From Flavobacteriaceae bacterium (GTDB taxonomy: Bacteria; Bacteroidota; Bacteroidia; Flavobacteriales; Flavobacteriaceae), in contig JAITMD010000020.1 of NCBI GenBank assembly GCA_031277535.1, forward strand, positions 17,582 through 81,581: a stretch of DNA of 64,000 bases, given 5' to 3'. Position numbers and translations under genes: made by a program. The notes beneath the pieces are model-generated. The model saw nothing but the letters and a program-made list of their open reading frames with translations, was not told the DNA's origin and made no database searches. Position 1 is the first letter of the stretch. Every line of letters starts with the position of its first letter. Below are positions 44,618 to 52,755 of the stretch, one piece after another.

Positions 44618-45160
44618 ATGTCAAGAATAGGAAAAAGTCCTATAACAGTTCCTGCAGGAGTAACAGTTGATGTTAAAGAAGGAGAAATTGTTGTAAAAGG
44701 AAAATTAGGAGAACTTACTCAGAAATTTGAAAATGTTTCTATTAAAGTTGAAGAAGGGCAAATCATAGTTGAGCGTCCAAACGACGATAAAGAAGTAAGA
44801 GCACAACACGGATTATACCGTAGTTTGATTAACAATATGATAATTGGTGTTTCTGAAGGATTTACAATCAACTTAGAATTAGTTGGGGTTGGATATCGTG
44901 CTTCAAACCAAGGACAAAAATTAGATTTAGCTTTGGGATTCTCTCATAATATCGTGATGGATATTGCTAAAGAAGTTACTGTGGAAACTATATCTGAGAA
45001 AGGTAAAAATCCAATCATTAAATTAACTTCATTTGACAAACAATTAGTTGGTCAAGTAGCAGCAAAAATCCGTTCATTCCGTAAACCTGAGCCTTACAAA
45101 GGAAAAGGAATCAAGTTTGTGGGTGAAGAGTTAAGAAGAAAAGCAGGTAAATCAGCTTAA
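44618..45160 (+). CDS. rplF: 50S ribosomal protein L6
   Basis: A 180-residue L6 near the factor-binding centre. SRIGKSPITVPAGVTVDVKEG at the start and PEPYKGKGIKFVGEELRRKAGKSA at the end. 11 nt before rplR. Confidence 0.98.
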   Translation: MSRIGKSPITVPAGVTVDVKEGEIVVKGKLGELTQKFENVSIKVEEGQIIVERPNDDKEVRAQHGLYRSLINNMIIGVSEGFTINLELVGVGYRASNQGQKLDLALGFSHNIVMDIAKEVTVETISEKGKNPIIKLTSFDKQLVGQVAAKIRSFRKPEPYKGKGIKFVGEELRRKAGKSA

Positions 45161-45171
45161 AAATTAAGACT

Positions 45172-45522
45172 ATGTCATTAACAAAATCTGAAAGAAGACA
45201 ACGTATTAAATTCAGAATTAGAAAGATTGTAAGCGGTACAGCTGCTAAACCAAGACTTTCTGTATTCAGAAGTAATAAAGAGATCTATGCTCAAATCATA
45301 GATGACGTGAATGGAGTAACTCTAACTTCAGCATCATCAAAAGAAGCTGGTATAACAAGAGGAACCAATATTGAAACTGCTGCATCGGTTGGAAAACTAA
45401 TTGCAGAGAAGGCTTTGAAAGCTGGTGTAGAAACTGTATCTTTCGACAGAAACGGTTATTTATACCACGGACGTGTTAAATCATTAGCAGAAGGTGCTAG
45501 AGAAGCTGGATTAAAATTCTAA
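45172..45522 (+). CDS. rplR: 50S ribosomal protein L18
   Basis: A 116-residue L18 that binds 5S rRNA. KPRLSVFRSNKEIYAQIIDD and the ending FDRNGYLYHGRVKSLAEGAREAGLKF are family features. Confidence 0.97.
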   Translation: MSLTKSERRQRIKFRIRKIVSGTAAKPRLSVFRSNKEIYAQIIDDVNGVTLTSASSKEAGITRGTNIETAASVGKLIAEKALKAGVETVSFDRNGYLYHGRVKSLAEGAREAGLKF

Positions 45523-45528
45523 TTAGTT

Positions 45529-46053
45529 ATGTATCAAAATTATAAAAACGTAGAATTTGTAAAACCAAGTGGTCTTGATTTAAAAGACCGTTTGGTTAGT
45601 GTAAATCGTGTTACCAAAGTAACAAAAGGGGGAAGAGCTTTCGGTTTTTCTGCTGTTGTTGTAGTTGGTGATGAGAACGGTGTAGTGGGTCATGGTTTAG
45701 GTAAGTCAAAAGACGTTTCTGAAGCTATCGCTAAAGCAGTTGAGGATGCTAAGAAAAATTTAGTTAGAATTCCATTAAACGGACATACAATTCCTCATGA
45801 ACAAAAAGGAAAATTCAGTGGAGCTCGTGTTTTATTGATGCCAGCATCAAAAGGTACGGGAGTTATCGCTGGAGGATCAGTGAGATCGGTTGTAGAGTCA
45901 GTAGGAATTACAGATTTATTATCAAAATCTCAAGGTTCTTCAAATCCACATAACGTGGTGAAAGCTACTTTCGATGCTTTATTACGCTTGAGAAGTGCTT
46001 CTACAGTTGCAAAACAAAGAGGAATTTCTTTAGAAAAAGTATTTAAAGGTTAA
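45529..46053 (+). CDS. rpsE: 30S ribosomal protein S5
   Basis: A 174-residue S5 involved in decoding fidelity. DRLVSVNRVTKVTKGGRAFGFSAVVVVGD and the VRSVVESVGITDLLSKSQGSSNPHNVVKATFDAL region in outline are clear. 11 nt before rpmD. Confidence 0.98.
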   Translation: MYQNYKNVEFVKPSGLDLKDRLVSVNRVTKVTKGGRAFGFSAVVVVGDENGVVGHGLGKSKDVSEAIAKAVEDAKKNLVRIPLNGHTIPHEQKGKFSGARVLLMPASKGTGVIAGGSVRSVVESVGITDLLSKSQGSSNPHNVVKATFDALLRLRSASTVAKQRGISLEKVFKG

Positions 46054-46064
46054 TTTTGAGAATT

Positions 46065-46247
46065 ATGTCAAAGATTAAAGTAAAACAAGTAAAAAGCCAA
46101 ATTAACTGTCCTCTTAACCAAAAGAGAACGTTAGAGGCTTTAGGACTTCGTAAAATAGGACAAGTTGTAGAACATGAATCTACAAGTGCTATCTTAGGAA
46201 TGGTAAATAAAGTTCAACACTTAGTTTCTGTAGAAGAAATTAAATAA
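46065..46247 (+). CDS. rpmD: 50S ribosomal protein L30
   Basis: A 60-residue L30 starting MSKIKVKQVKSQINCPLNQK. An upstream in-frame TTG (46056) would add three residues; the ATG gives the normal family start. RTLEALGLRKIGQVVEHESTSAI follows. 11 nt before rplO. Confidence 0.96.
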   Translation: MSKIKVKQVKSQINCPLNQKRTLEALGLRKIGQVVEHESTSAILGMVNKVQHLVSVEEIK

Positions 46248-46258
46248 AACTGTAAATG

Positions 46259-46711
46259 ATGAATTTAAGTAATTTACAACCAGCAAAAGGTTCAGTACAC
46301 AACCAAAACAAACGTGTTGGTCGTGGTGAAGGGTCTGGAAAAGGAGGAACTTCTACAAAAGGACATAAAGGTGCTAAATCTCGTTCTGGATATTCTAGAA
46401 AAATCGGATTTGAAGGAGGGCAAATGCCACTTCAAAGACGTGTACCTAAATTCGGGTTCAAAAATATTAACAGAGTGGAGTATGATGTTATTAACTTAGA
46501 AACTTTACAAGTTTTAGTTGATAATGGTCGTATTACAGATACTGTAGATTTTGCTACTTTAGTTGATCTTGGATTAACTTCTAAAAATAGTTTAGTTAAG
46601 GTTTTAGGGCGTGGAGAAATTAAAGCAAAATTAAAAGTTTCTGCACACAAATTTTCAGCAACAGCTAAAAATGCAATTGAGGCTGCTGGTGGTGAAGTTG
46701 TAACGTTATAA
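46259..46711 (+). CDS. rplO: 50S ribosomal protein L15
   Basis: A 150-residue L15, starting MNLSNLQPAKGSV; a preceding in-frame ATG at 46256 adds one Met. The glycine-rich KRVGRGEGSGKGGTSTKGHKG and FEGGQMPLQRRVPKFGFKN segments are diagnostic. Confidence 0.97.
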   Translation: MNLSNLQPAKGSVHNQNKRVGRGEGSGKGGTSTKGHKGAKSRSGYSRKIGFEGGQMPLQRRVPKFGFKNINRVEYDVINLETLQVLVDNGRITDTVDFATLVDLGLTSKNSLVKVLGRGEIKAKLKVSAHKFSATAKNAIEAAGGEVVTL

Positions 46712-46727
46712 AATCTTAGTGAACAAG

Positions 46728-48074
46728 ATGAAGAAGTTTTTTGAAACATTAGCCAGTATTTGGAAAATTGAAGAATTAAAAAATAAACTTTTAATAACTT
46801 TAGGATTGTTACTTGTGTATCGTTTTGGTACACAAGTTACACTTCCAGGTATTGATGCAACAAAATTGCATGCGTTAACAGAGCAAACTGACCAAGGAAT
46901 TGGATGGTTGATTAACGTATTTACAGGAGGAGCTTTTGCTCAGGCTTCTGTATTCGCTTTAGGTATTATGCCTTATATTTCTGCTTCCATTGTAGTGCAG
47001 TTGATGGGAATTGCTGTTCCTTATCTTCAAAAATTACAAAACGATGGAGAAAGCGGTAGAAAGAAAATGAACCAAATTACAAGATGGTTGACTATAGGGA
47101 TTACTTTATTACAAGGGCCTAGTTACATCTACAACTTGTATGTACAGTTACCTTCAGACGCATTCTTGCTAGGTTTCAATTCTTTCTCATTCTTGTTTTC
47201 TTCAGTAATTATACTAGTTACCGGAACTATTTTTGCAATGTGGTTAGGTGAAAAGATTACTGATAAAGGTATTGGAAATGGTATTTCGTTGTTGATTATG
47301 GTTGGGATTATTGCTAGACTTCCAATGTCTTTTATTCAAGAGTTCCAGTCTAGAATTACAGAAAACAACGGAGGACCAATGTTGGTTGTTATTGAAGTAA
47401 TCTTATGGTTGTTAGTTATCGTTGCTTGTATCTTATTAACTCTTGCTGTACGCCGTATTCCGGTTCAGTATGCAAGAAGAAGTGCATCAGGTACATATGA
47501 TCAATCTATGTTAGGCGGTAATCGTCAATGGATACCATTAAAGCTAAATGCTTCAGGAGTTATGCCAATCATCTTCGCTCAAGCGATTATGTTTGTGCCA
47601 GCTGCAGTAGCAGGGTTATCAAGTTCAGATACTGCAAAATCTATTAGTACAACATTCCATGATGTATTCGGATGGCAGTATAATGCACTTTTTGCTTTGT
47701 TAATCATAATTTTTACGTACTTTTACACCGCAATTACAGTACCAACGAATAAAATGGCTGATGATTTGAAGAGAAGTGGTGGTTTCATTCCTGGCATAAA
47801 GCCTGGTTCTGAGACAGCTGACTACCTTGATAGAATCATGTCTTTGGTGACTTTCCCAGGTTCATTATACTTAGCTTTGATCGCAGTTTTCCCTGCAATC
47901 GTAGTTAGTTTACTTGGAGTTCAACAAGGATGGGCAATGTTTTATGGAGGAACCTCATTATTAATTATGGTGAGTGTGGTAATTGATACTATACAGCAGA
48001 TAAATGCATATTTGTTGAATAAACAGTATGACGGAATGATGACTAGTGGTAAAAATAGAAAAGCAATAGCTTAG
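46728..48074 (+). CDS. secY: Preprotein translocase subunit SecY
   Basis: A 448-residue, ten-helix channel of the Sec translocon. LGLLLVYRFGTQVTLPGID marks TM1, GIMPYISASIVVQLM TM2, ITDKGIGNGISLLIMVGI the conserved loop-helix, and the cytoplasmic loop GGFIPGIKPGSETADYLDRIM precedes the last helices. A GTG codon three residues earlier (46719) is possible, but ATG 46728 (MKKFFETLASIWKI) is preferred. 5 nt before infA. Confidence 0.97.
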   Translation: MKKFFETLASIWKIEELKNKLLITLGLLLVYRFGTQVTLPGIDATKLHALTEQTDQGIGWLINVFTGGAFAQASVFALGIMPYISASIVVQLMGIAVPYLQKLQNDGESGRKKMNQITRWLTIGITLLQGPSYIYNLYVQLPSDAFLLGFNSFSFLFSSVIILVTGTIFAMWLGEKITDKGIGNGISLLIMVGIIARLPMSFIQEFQSRITENNGGPMLVVIEVILWLLVIVACILLTLAVRRIPVQYARRSASGTYDQSMLGGNRQWIPLKLNASGVMPIIFAQAIMFVPAAVAGLSSSDTAKSISTTFHDVFGWQYNALFALLIIIFTYFYTAITVPTNKMADDLKRSGGFIPGIKPGSETADYLDRIMSLVTFPGSLYLALIAVFPAIVVSLLGVQQGWAMFYGGTSLLIMVSVVIDTIQQINAYLLNKQYDGMMTSGKNRKAIA

Positions 48075-48079
48075 TTTTT

Positions 48080-48295
48080 ATGGCAAAACAATCAGCAATA
48101 GAACAAGACGGAGCAATCATAGAAGCGTTATCAAATGCAATGTTCCGTGTGGAATTAGAGAATGGACATATAGTTATTGCACATATTTCTGGAAAAATGC
48201 GTATGCATTACATTAAGTTGTTGCCAGGCGATAGAGTGAAACTTGAAATGAGTCCATACGATCTAACCAAAGCAAGAATTACTTATAGATATTAA
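48080..48295 (+). CDS. infA: Translation initiation factor IF-1
   Basis: A 71-residue OB-fold protein (AIEQDGAIIEALSNAMFRVELENGHIVIAHISGKMRMHYIKLLPGDRVKLEMSPYDL in outline) that binds the A site during initiation. Its place between secY and rpmJ is typical. Confidence 0.97.
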   Translation: MAKQSAIEQDGAIIEALSNAMFRVELENGHIVIAHISGKMRMHYIKLLPGDRVKLEMSPYDLTKARITYRY

Positions 48296-48308
48296 AGAGG
48301 CTATTAAA

Positions 48309-48425
48309 ATGAAAGTAAGAGCATCAGTTAAAAAAAGAAGTGCCGAGTGCATTATAGTACGTAGAAAAGGTAGACTTTACGTTATTAATAAAAAGAATCC
48401 TAGATTTAAACAAAGACAAGGATAA
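48309..48425 (+). CDS. rpmJ: 50S ribosomal protein L36, zinc-independent form
   Basis: A 38-residue L36 starting MKVRASVKKRSAEC and ending NPRFKQRQG. The zinc-ribbon form has three cysteines and a histidine; here only Cys14 remains, so zinc binding is lost. It is complete and sits 2 nt before rpsM. Confidence 0.95.
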   Translation: MKVRASVKKRSAECIIVRRKGRLYVINKKNPRFKQRQG

Positions 48426-48427
48426 TT

Positions 48428-48802
48428 ATGGCAAGAATCGCAGGGGTAGATATACCTAAACACAAAAGAGGAGTTATTGCTTTAACTTATATCTTCGGAA
48501 TTGGTTCAAGCAGAGCTAAAGAAATTCTTGAAAAAGCTAAAGTAAGCGAAGATAAAAAAGTTCAAGAGTGGAATGACGAGGAGATCGGAGCTATTCGTGA
48601 AGCAGTTAGTTATTTCAAAATTGAAGGAGAATTACGTTCTGAAATTTCTTTAAACATTAAACGTTTAATGGATATCGGATGTTATAGAGGAATTCGTCAC
48701 AGATCTGGACTTCCATTGAGAGGACAAAGAACTAAGAATAACTCTAGAACAAGAAAAGGTAAAAGAAAAACTGTTGCTAACAAGAAAAAAGCAACTAAAT
48801 AA
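48428..48802 (+). CDS. rpsM: 30S ribosomal protein S13
   Basis: A 124-residue S13 in the 30S head. ARIAGVDIPKHKRGVIALTYIFGIG and the RHRSGLPLRGQRTKNNSRTRKG end are universal. First gene of the alpha segment. Confidence 0.98.
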   Translation: MARIAGVDIPKHKRGVIALTYIFGIGSSRAKEILEKAKVSEDKKVQEWNDEEIGAIREAVSYFKIEGELRSEISLNIKRLMDIGCYRGIRHRSGLPLRGQRTKNNSRTRKGKRKTVANKKKATK

Positions 48803-48813
48803 TAAGTAGTAAT

Positions 48814-49197
48814 ATGGCTAAAGCGAATACAAAAAAGCGTAAAGTTGTTGTTGAAGCAACAGGAGAGGCTCATATTAATGCGACTTTCAATAATATCATC
48901 ATTTCATTGACTAACAAAAAAGGTGAAGTGATTTCTTGGTCATCAGCAGGTAAAATGGGATTCAGAGGTTCTAAAAAGAACACTCCATACGCTGCGCAAA
49001 TGGCTGCAGAGGATTGCGGTAAAGTGGCACTTGAGGCAGGATTGAAAAAAGTAAAAGTTTATGTAAAAGGACCTGGAAACGGAAGAGAATCTGCTATCAG
49101 ATCTTTACATAATGGTGGAATTGAAGTAACTGAGATTATCGATATTACTCCAATGCCACACAACGGATGTCGTCCTCCAAAGAGAAGAAGAGTTTAA
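48814..49197 (+). CDS. rpsK: 30S ribosomal protein S11
   Basis: A 127-residue S11 of the 30S platform. AHINATFNNIIISLTNKKGEVISWSSAGKMGFRGSKKNTPYAAQMA in outline, ending PMPHNGCRPPKRRRV. Followed by an 86-nt gap with a structured element. Confidence 0.98.
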   Translation: MAKANTKKRKVVVEATGEAHINATFNNIIISLTNKKGEVISWSSAGKMGFRGSKKNTPYAAQMAAEDCGKVALEAGLKKVKVYVKGPGNGRESAIRSLHNGGIEVTEIIDITPMPHNGCRPPKRRRV

Positions 49198-49212
49198 TTT
49201 TATAGTATAACC

Positions 49213-49272
49213 AAAGGTAGGAATAGATTATCGGAGGAAAGTGACCTGAATTCATAATCCCTACCTTTTTTT
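49213..49272 (+). promoter_or_regulatory. Structured element with terminator-like end between rpsK and rpsD
   Basis: Outer stem of 9 bp (49213-49221 with 49260-49268), inner stem of 6 bp (49226-49231 with 49254-49259) separated by a 4-nt bulge on one side, and a 22-nt apical region containing GGAGG and a possible AGG/CCT pair. A T-run follows to 49272. It can act as an attenuator before rpsD; S4, which represses operons in other phyla, is an obvious candidate ligand. Role is inference. Confidence 0.6.
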
Positions 49273-49283
49273 AATTTTTAGAA

Positions 49284-49889
49284 ATGGCAAGATATACTGG
49301 TCCACAAACAAAAATCGCTCGTAAATTCGGCGAAGCTATTTTCGGAGATGATAAATCTTTTGAAAAAAGAAATTACCCTCCAGGACAACATGGTTTAGCT
49401 AAAAAAAGAGGTAAAAAATCTGAATATGCTATCCAGTTAATGGAGAAACAAAAAGCTAAATATACTTATGGTATTTTAGAGAAACAATTCAGTAACTTAT
49501 ATAAGAAAGCTGCTGCTGCTCGTGGAGTAACAGGTGAGGTTCTTATTCAGTTATGTGAGTCAAGATTAGATAACGTAGTTTTCAGAATGGGTATTGCTCC
49601 TTCTCGTAGAGCTGCACGTCAAATTGTTTCTCATAGACATATTACAGTTAATGGTGAAGTTGTGAATATTCCTTCTTACCAATTAAAACCAGGTGATAAA
49701 GTAGCTGTTCGTGAAAAATCTAAATCTCTAGAAGCAATCGAACGTTCGTTATCTAATTCTAGTGCTGTTTACGAATGGATCACTTGGAACCCAGAAACTT
49801 TAGAGGGAACGTTTGTAACTATTCCTCAAAGACTTCAAGTTCCTGAGAACATCAAAGAACAGTTAATCGTAGAGTTGTACAACAAATAA
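49284..49889 (+). CDS. rpsD: 30S ribosomal protein S4
   Basis: A 201-residue S4, an early 16S-binding protein. RYTGPQTKIARKFGEAIFGDD opens it; the S4 RNA-binding domain CESRLDNVVFRMGIAPSRRAARQIVSHRHITVNG in outline is central. No zinc cysteines at the N-terminus. It lies just after the structured element. Confidence 0.98.
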   Translation: MARYTGPQTKIARKFGEAIFGDDKSFEKRNYPPGQHGLAKKRGKKSEYAIQLMEKQKAKYTYGILEKQFSNLYKKAAAARGVTGEVLIQLCESRLDNVVFRMGIAPSRRAARQIVSHRHITVNGEVVNIPSYQLKPGDKVAVREKSKSLEAIERSLSNSSAVYEWITWNPETLEGTFVTIPQRLQVPENIKEQLIVELYNK

Positions 49890-49914
49890 TAATTGACATT
49901 CAGTCGAAACAAAT

Positions 49915-50907
49915 ATGGCAATATTTAATTTTCAAAAGCCCGATAAAGTTATCATGATTGATTCGACCGATTTTAAAGGTAAATTCGAATTTAGACCTTT
50001 GGAACCGGGATATGGATTGACTATAGGTAATGCATTAAGAAGAGTACTTCTTTCTTCATTAGAAGGATATGCAATTACTTCAGTTCGTATTGAAGGAGTT
50101 GATCACGAGTTTTCTACTATCGCAGGTGTAGTTGAGGATGTTACTGAAATCATTCTTAACCTAAAGCAAGTTCGTTTTAAACGCCAGATTGAAGATGTGG
50201 ATAACGAAACTGTAAGTATCTCTTTCTCAGGAAAAGAACAATTGACAGCTGGAGACTTCCAAAAGTTTATTTCTAGCTTCCAGATTCTTAACCCAGAATT
50301 AGTTATTTGCAATTTAGATAGTAATATCACTATCAATATGGATCTAACTATTGAAAAGGGTAGAGGTTATGTTGCAGCTGAAGAGAATAGAAAACCCAAT
50401 GCACCTATTGGAACTATCTTTACTGACTCAATTTATACTCCAGTTAAGAACGTTAAGTATGCTATAGAGAACTATCGTGTTGAACAAAAAACTGACTATG
50501 AAAAGTTGGTTTTTGATATCATAACAGATGGTTCGATTCATCCAAAAGATGCCTTAACGGAAGCAGCAAAAACATTGATTCATCATTTTATGCTGTTCTC
50601 TGACGAAAGAATTACTTTGGAAGCTGACGAAATTGCACAAACAGAGTCTTATGACGAAGAATCATTGCATATGAGACAGTTGCTAAAAACTAAATTAGTT
50701 GATTTAGATCTTTCTGTTAGAGCATTGAATTGTTTAAAGGCGGCTGAAGTAGATACATTAGGAGATTTGGTATCGTTTAACAAAAATGACTTAATGAAAT
50801 TTAGAAACTTCGGTAAGAAGTCTTTATCTGAGTTAGAAGAGTTAGTTGCTGTTAAAGGTTTGAATTTCGGTATGGATCTATCCAAATACAAATTAGATAA
50901 AGAATAA
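49915..50907 (+). CDS. rpoA: DNA-directed RNA polymerase subunit alpha
   Basis: A 330-residue alpha subunit. The N-terminal assembly domain contains FEFRPLEPGYGLTIGNALRRVLLSSLEGYAI. A linker follows (about residues 235-255), then the C-terminal domain (LSVRALNCLKAAEVDTLGDLVSFNKNDLMKFRNFGKKSLSELEE in outline) that contacts DNA and activators. 30 nt before rplQ. Confidence 0.98.
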   Translation: MAIFNFQKPDKVIMIDSTDFKGKFEFRPLEPGYGLTIGNALRRVLLSSLEGYAITSVRIEGVDHEFSTIAGVVEDVTEIILNLKQVRFKRQIEDVDNETVSISFSGKEQLTAGDFQKFISSFQILNPELVICNLDSNITINMDLTIEKGRGYVAAEENRKPNAPIGTIFTDSIYTPVKNVKYAIENYRVEQKTDYEKLVFDIITDGSIHPKDALTEAAKTLIHHFMLFSDERITLEADEIAQTESYDEESLHMRQLLKTKLVDLDLSVRALNCLKAAEVDTLGDLVSFNKNDLMKFRNFGKKSLSELEELVAVKGLNFGMDLSKYKLDKE

Positions 50908-50937
50908 TGTAGACATTCGTCTAAATTCTAGAAAGTA

Positions 50938-51411
50938 ATGAGACACGGAAAAAAAATAAATCACTTAGGTAGAAAAGCTGGACATAGAAATTCTATGCTT
51001 GCTAATATGGCTTGTTCTTTAATCGAGCACAAGCGTATCAATACTACTGTTGCTAAAGCTAAAGCTTTAAAACAGTTTGTAGAACCTTTGGTAACTAAAT
51101 CTAAAACTGATGATACACACAATCGTCGTGTTGTGTTTTCATATTTAAGAAGCAAAGAAGCTGTTACTGAATTGTTCAGAGAAGTTGCTCAAAAAGTTGG
51201 TGACCGTCCAGGAGGATACACTCGTATCATCAAGTTAGGTAACCGTTTAGGAGATAACGCTGATATGGCTATGATTGAATTCGTTGATTTCAACGAGATC
51301 TATAATGTAGCTAAAAAAGAAGCTAAGAAAACTACTCGTAGAGGTAAGAAAAAAGCTTCTGAAGCTGAAACTGTAGTTGAAACTACAAACGAAGCTGAAA
51401 CTAATGAATAG
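50938..51411 (+). CDS. rplQ: 50S ribosomal protein L17
   Basis: A 157-residue L17, longer than the roughly 120 residues of E. coli because of a low-complexity Lys/Glu/Ala/Thr C-terminal tail (from about residue 128). RHGKKINHLGRKAGHRNSMLANMACSLIEHKRI in outline opens the core. Last gene of the superoperon, followed by a strong terminator. Confidence 0.97.
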   Translation: MRHGKKINHLGRKAGHRNSMLANMACSLIEHKRINTTVAKAKALKQFVEPLVTKSKTDDTHNRRVVFSYLRSKEAVTELFREVAQKVGDRPGGYTRIIKLGNRLGDNADMAMIEFVDFNEIYNVAKKEAKKTTRRGKKKASEAETVVETTNEAETNE

Positions 51412-51448
51412 AACTATTTACATATCTATAATGTAAATTTTTTGATAT

Positions 51449-51484
51449 AAAAGGGCATTCTTTTTAAGAATGTCCTTTTTTTTA
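51449..51484 (+). terminator. Terminator of the ribosomal superoperon
   Basis: A 13-bp stem with one wobble (51449-51461 with 51467-51479), loop TTTTA, then a T-run to 51484. Confidence 0.9.
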
Positions 51485-51495
51485 TATTTTTTAAT

Positions 51496-51503
51496 TACTT
51501 TTG
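51496..51503 (+). promoter_or_regulatory. -7 promoter box of carA
   Basis: TACTTTTG matches TAnnTTTG, 22 nt before the carA ATG and just after the superoperon terminator. Any -33 element would fall in the terminator T-run. Confidence 0.55.
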
Positions 51504-51525
51504 CAACACTTCAATACAACTATAC

Positions 51526-52647
51526 ATGGAATATATTAAAAGAGAAAATGCAGTTATCGTGCTTAATGATGGTACTGTGTTTTATGGTAAATCTGTAGGA
51601 ATAAAAGGTACAGCTTTTGGTGAAATTTGTTTTAATACAGGTATGACTGGGTATCAAGAAATTTTTACAGATCCTTCTTATTTTGGACAAATAATGTTGG
51701 CTACAACAGCTCATATTGGTAATTATGGTGTTAATCAGGATGAAGTTGATTCTGATGGTATTAAGATTGCTGGTTTGGTTTGTAAGAACTTTAGTCAATA
51801 TCATTCAAGACCTAATTCTGAAGGTAATCTTTTTGAATATTTTGAGAAACATAATTTAATTGCGATATCTGATGTTGATACTCGTGCTTTAACTGCCTAC
51901 ATTAGAGATAATGGAGCAATGAATGCTGTTATATCTACTGATGGAAAATCAATTGAAGAGTTGAAGACTTTATTAAATGATGTACCTTCTATGGCAGGTC
52001 TTGAGCTTGCTTCTAAAGTTTCTACAAAAGAAGCTTATACTTTTGGAGATGAACAAGCAACTTACAGAGTAGCAGCTTTAGATTTTGGTATTAAAACTAA
52101 TATTTTACGTTGTTTTGCAGAGCGTGATTGTTATGTAAAAGTATTCCCATATAATACATCTTTGAAAGAATTATTAGAGTTTAATCCTGATGGAATTTTC
52201 TTGTCAAACGGACCTGGTGATCCATCTGCTCTTGGTAAACTTGGTGTACTTGAGACAGTACAAGAAATTATTGATAGTGAGAAACCTGTTTTCGGTATCT
52301 GTTTAGGACATCAGTTAATCGGTTTATCACAAGGTGTTTCAACATTTAAAATGTTTAGTGGACATAGAGGTGTAAATCATCCTATTTTGAATACAATTAC
52401 AGGTAGAGGAGAAATTACATCTCAAAACCATGGTTTCGCTGTAAATAAAGAAGAAGTAAGTAAACATTCTACTTTGGAGATTTCTCATTTACATTTGAAT
52501 GATGGTACAGTAGCTGGTATGCGTATGAAAGATAAAGATGTGTTTTCTGTTCAGTATCACCCAGAATCTAGTCCGGGGCCACATGATTCAAGATATTTGT
52601 TTGATGAATTTGTGTCAAATATGAAAAAATATAAAGTAGCTATTTAA
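51526..52647 (+). CDS. carA: Carbamoyl-phosphate synthase small subunit
   Basis: A 373-residue glutaminase subunit that supplies ammonia to CarB for arginine and pyrimidine synthesis. The N-terminal domain has VLNDGTVFYGKSVGIKGTAFGEICFNTGMTGYQE in outline. The class I amidotransferase domain has the nucleophile in FGICLGHQLIGL and the His/Glu pair in VQYHPESSPGPHDS. carB is not adjacent, so the large subunit must be encoded elsewhere. Confidence 0.96.
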   Translation: MEYIKRENAVIVLNDGTVFYGKSVGIKGTAFGEICFNTGMTGYQEIFTDPSYFGQIMLATTAHIGNYGVNQDEVDSDGIKIAGLVCKNFSQYHSRPNSEGNLFEYFEKHNLIAISDVDTRALTAYIRDNGAMNAVISTDGKSIEELKTLLNDVPSMAGLELASKVSTKEAYTFGDEQATYRVAALDFGIKTNILRCFAERDCYVKVFPYNTSLKELLEFNPDGIFLSNGPGDPSALGKLGVLETVQEIIDSEKPVFGICLGHQLIGLSQGVSTFKMFSGHRGVNHPILNTITGRGEITSQNHGFAVNKEEVSKHSTLEISHLHLNDGTVAGMRMKDKDVFSVQYHPESSPGPHDSRYLFDEFVSNMKKYKVAI

Positions 52648-52661
52648 TAGCCACTTTTTTT
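52633..52661 (+). terminator. Terminator overlapping the carA stop
   Basis: A 10-bp stem with one A-C mismatch (52633-52642 with 52648-52657), loop TTTAA containing the carA stop codon, and a T-run to 52661. Confidence 0.75.
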
Positions 52662-52716
52662 ATGGCTTGTTTTGAGTTTTTGCTTAAAAGGAGCTGTGCT
52701 TTCTGTTTTTAATTTG

Positions 52717-52724
52717 TAAATTTG
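52717..52724 (+). promoter_or_regulatory. -7 promoter box of eno
   Basis: TAAATTTG matches TAnnTTTG and lies 31 nt before the eno ATG. Confidence 0.55.
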
Positions 52725-52755
52725 TTTATACTAAATTTTTTGATACAATATAACT

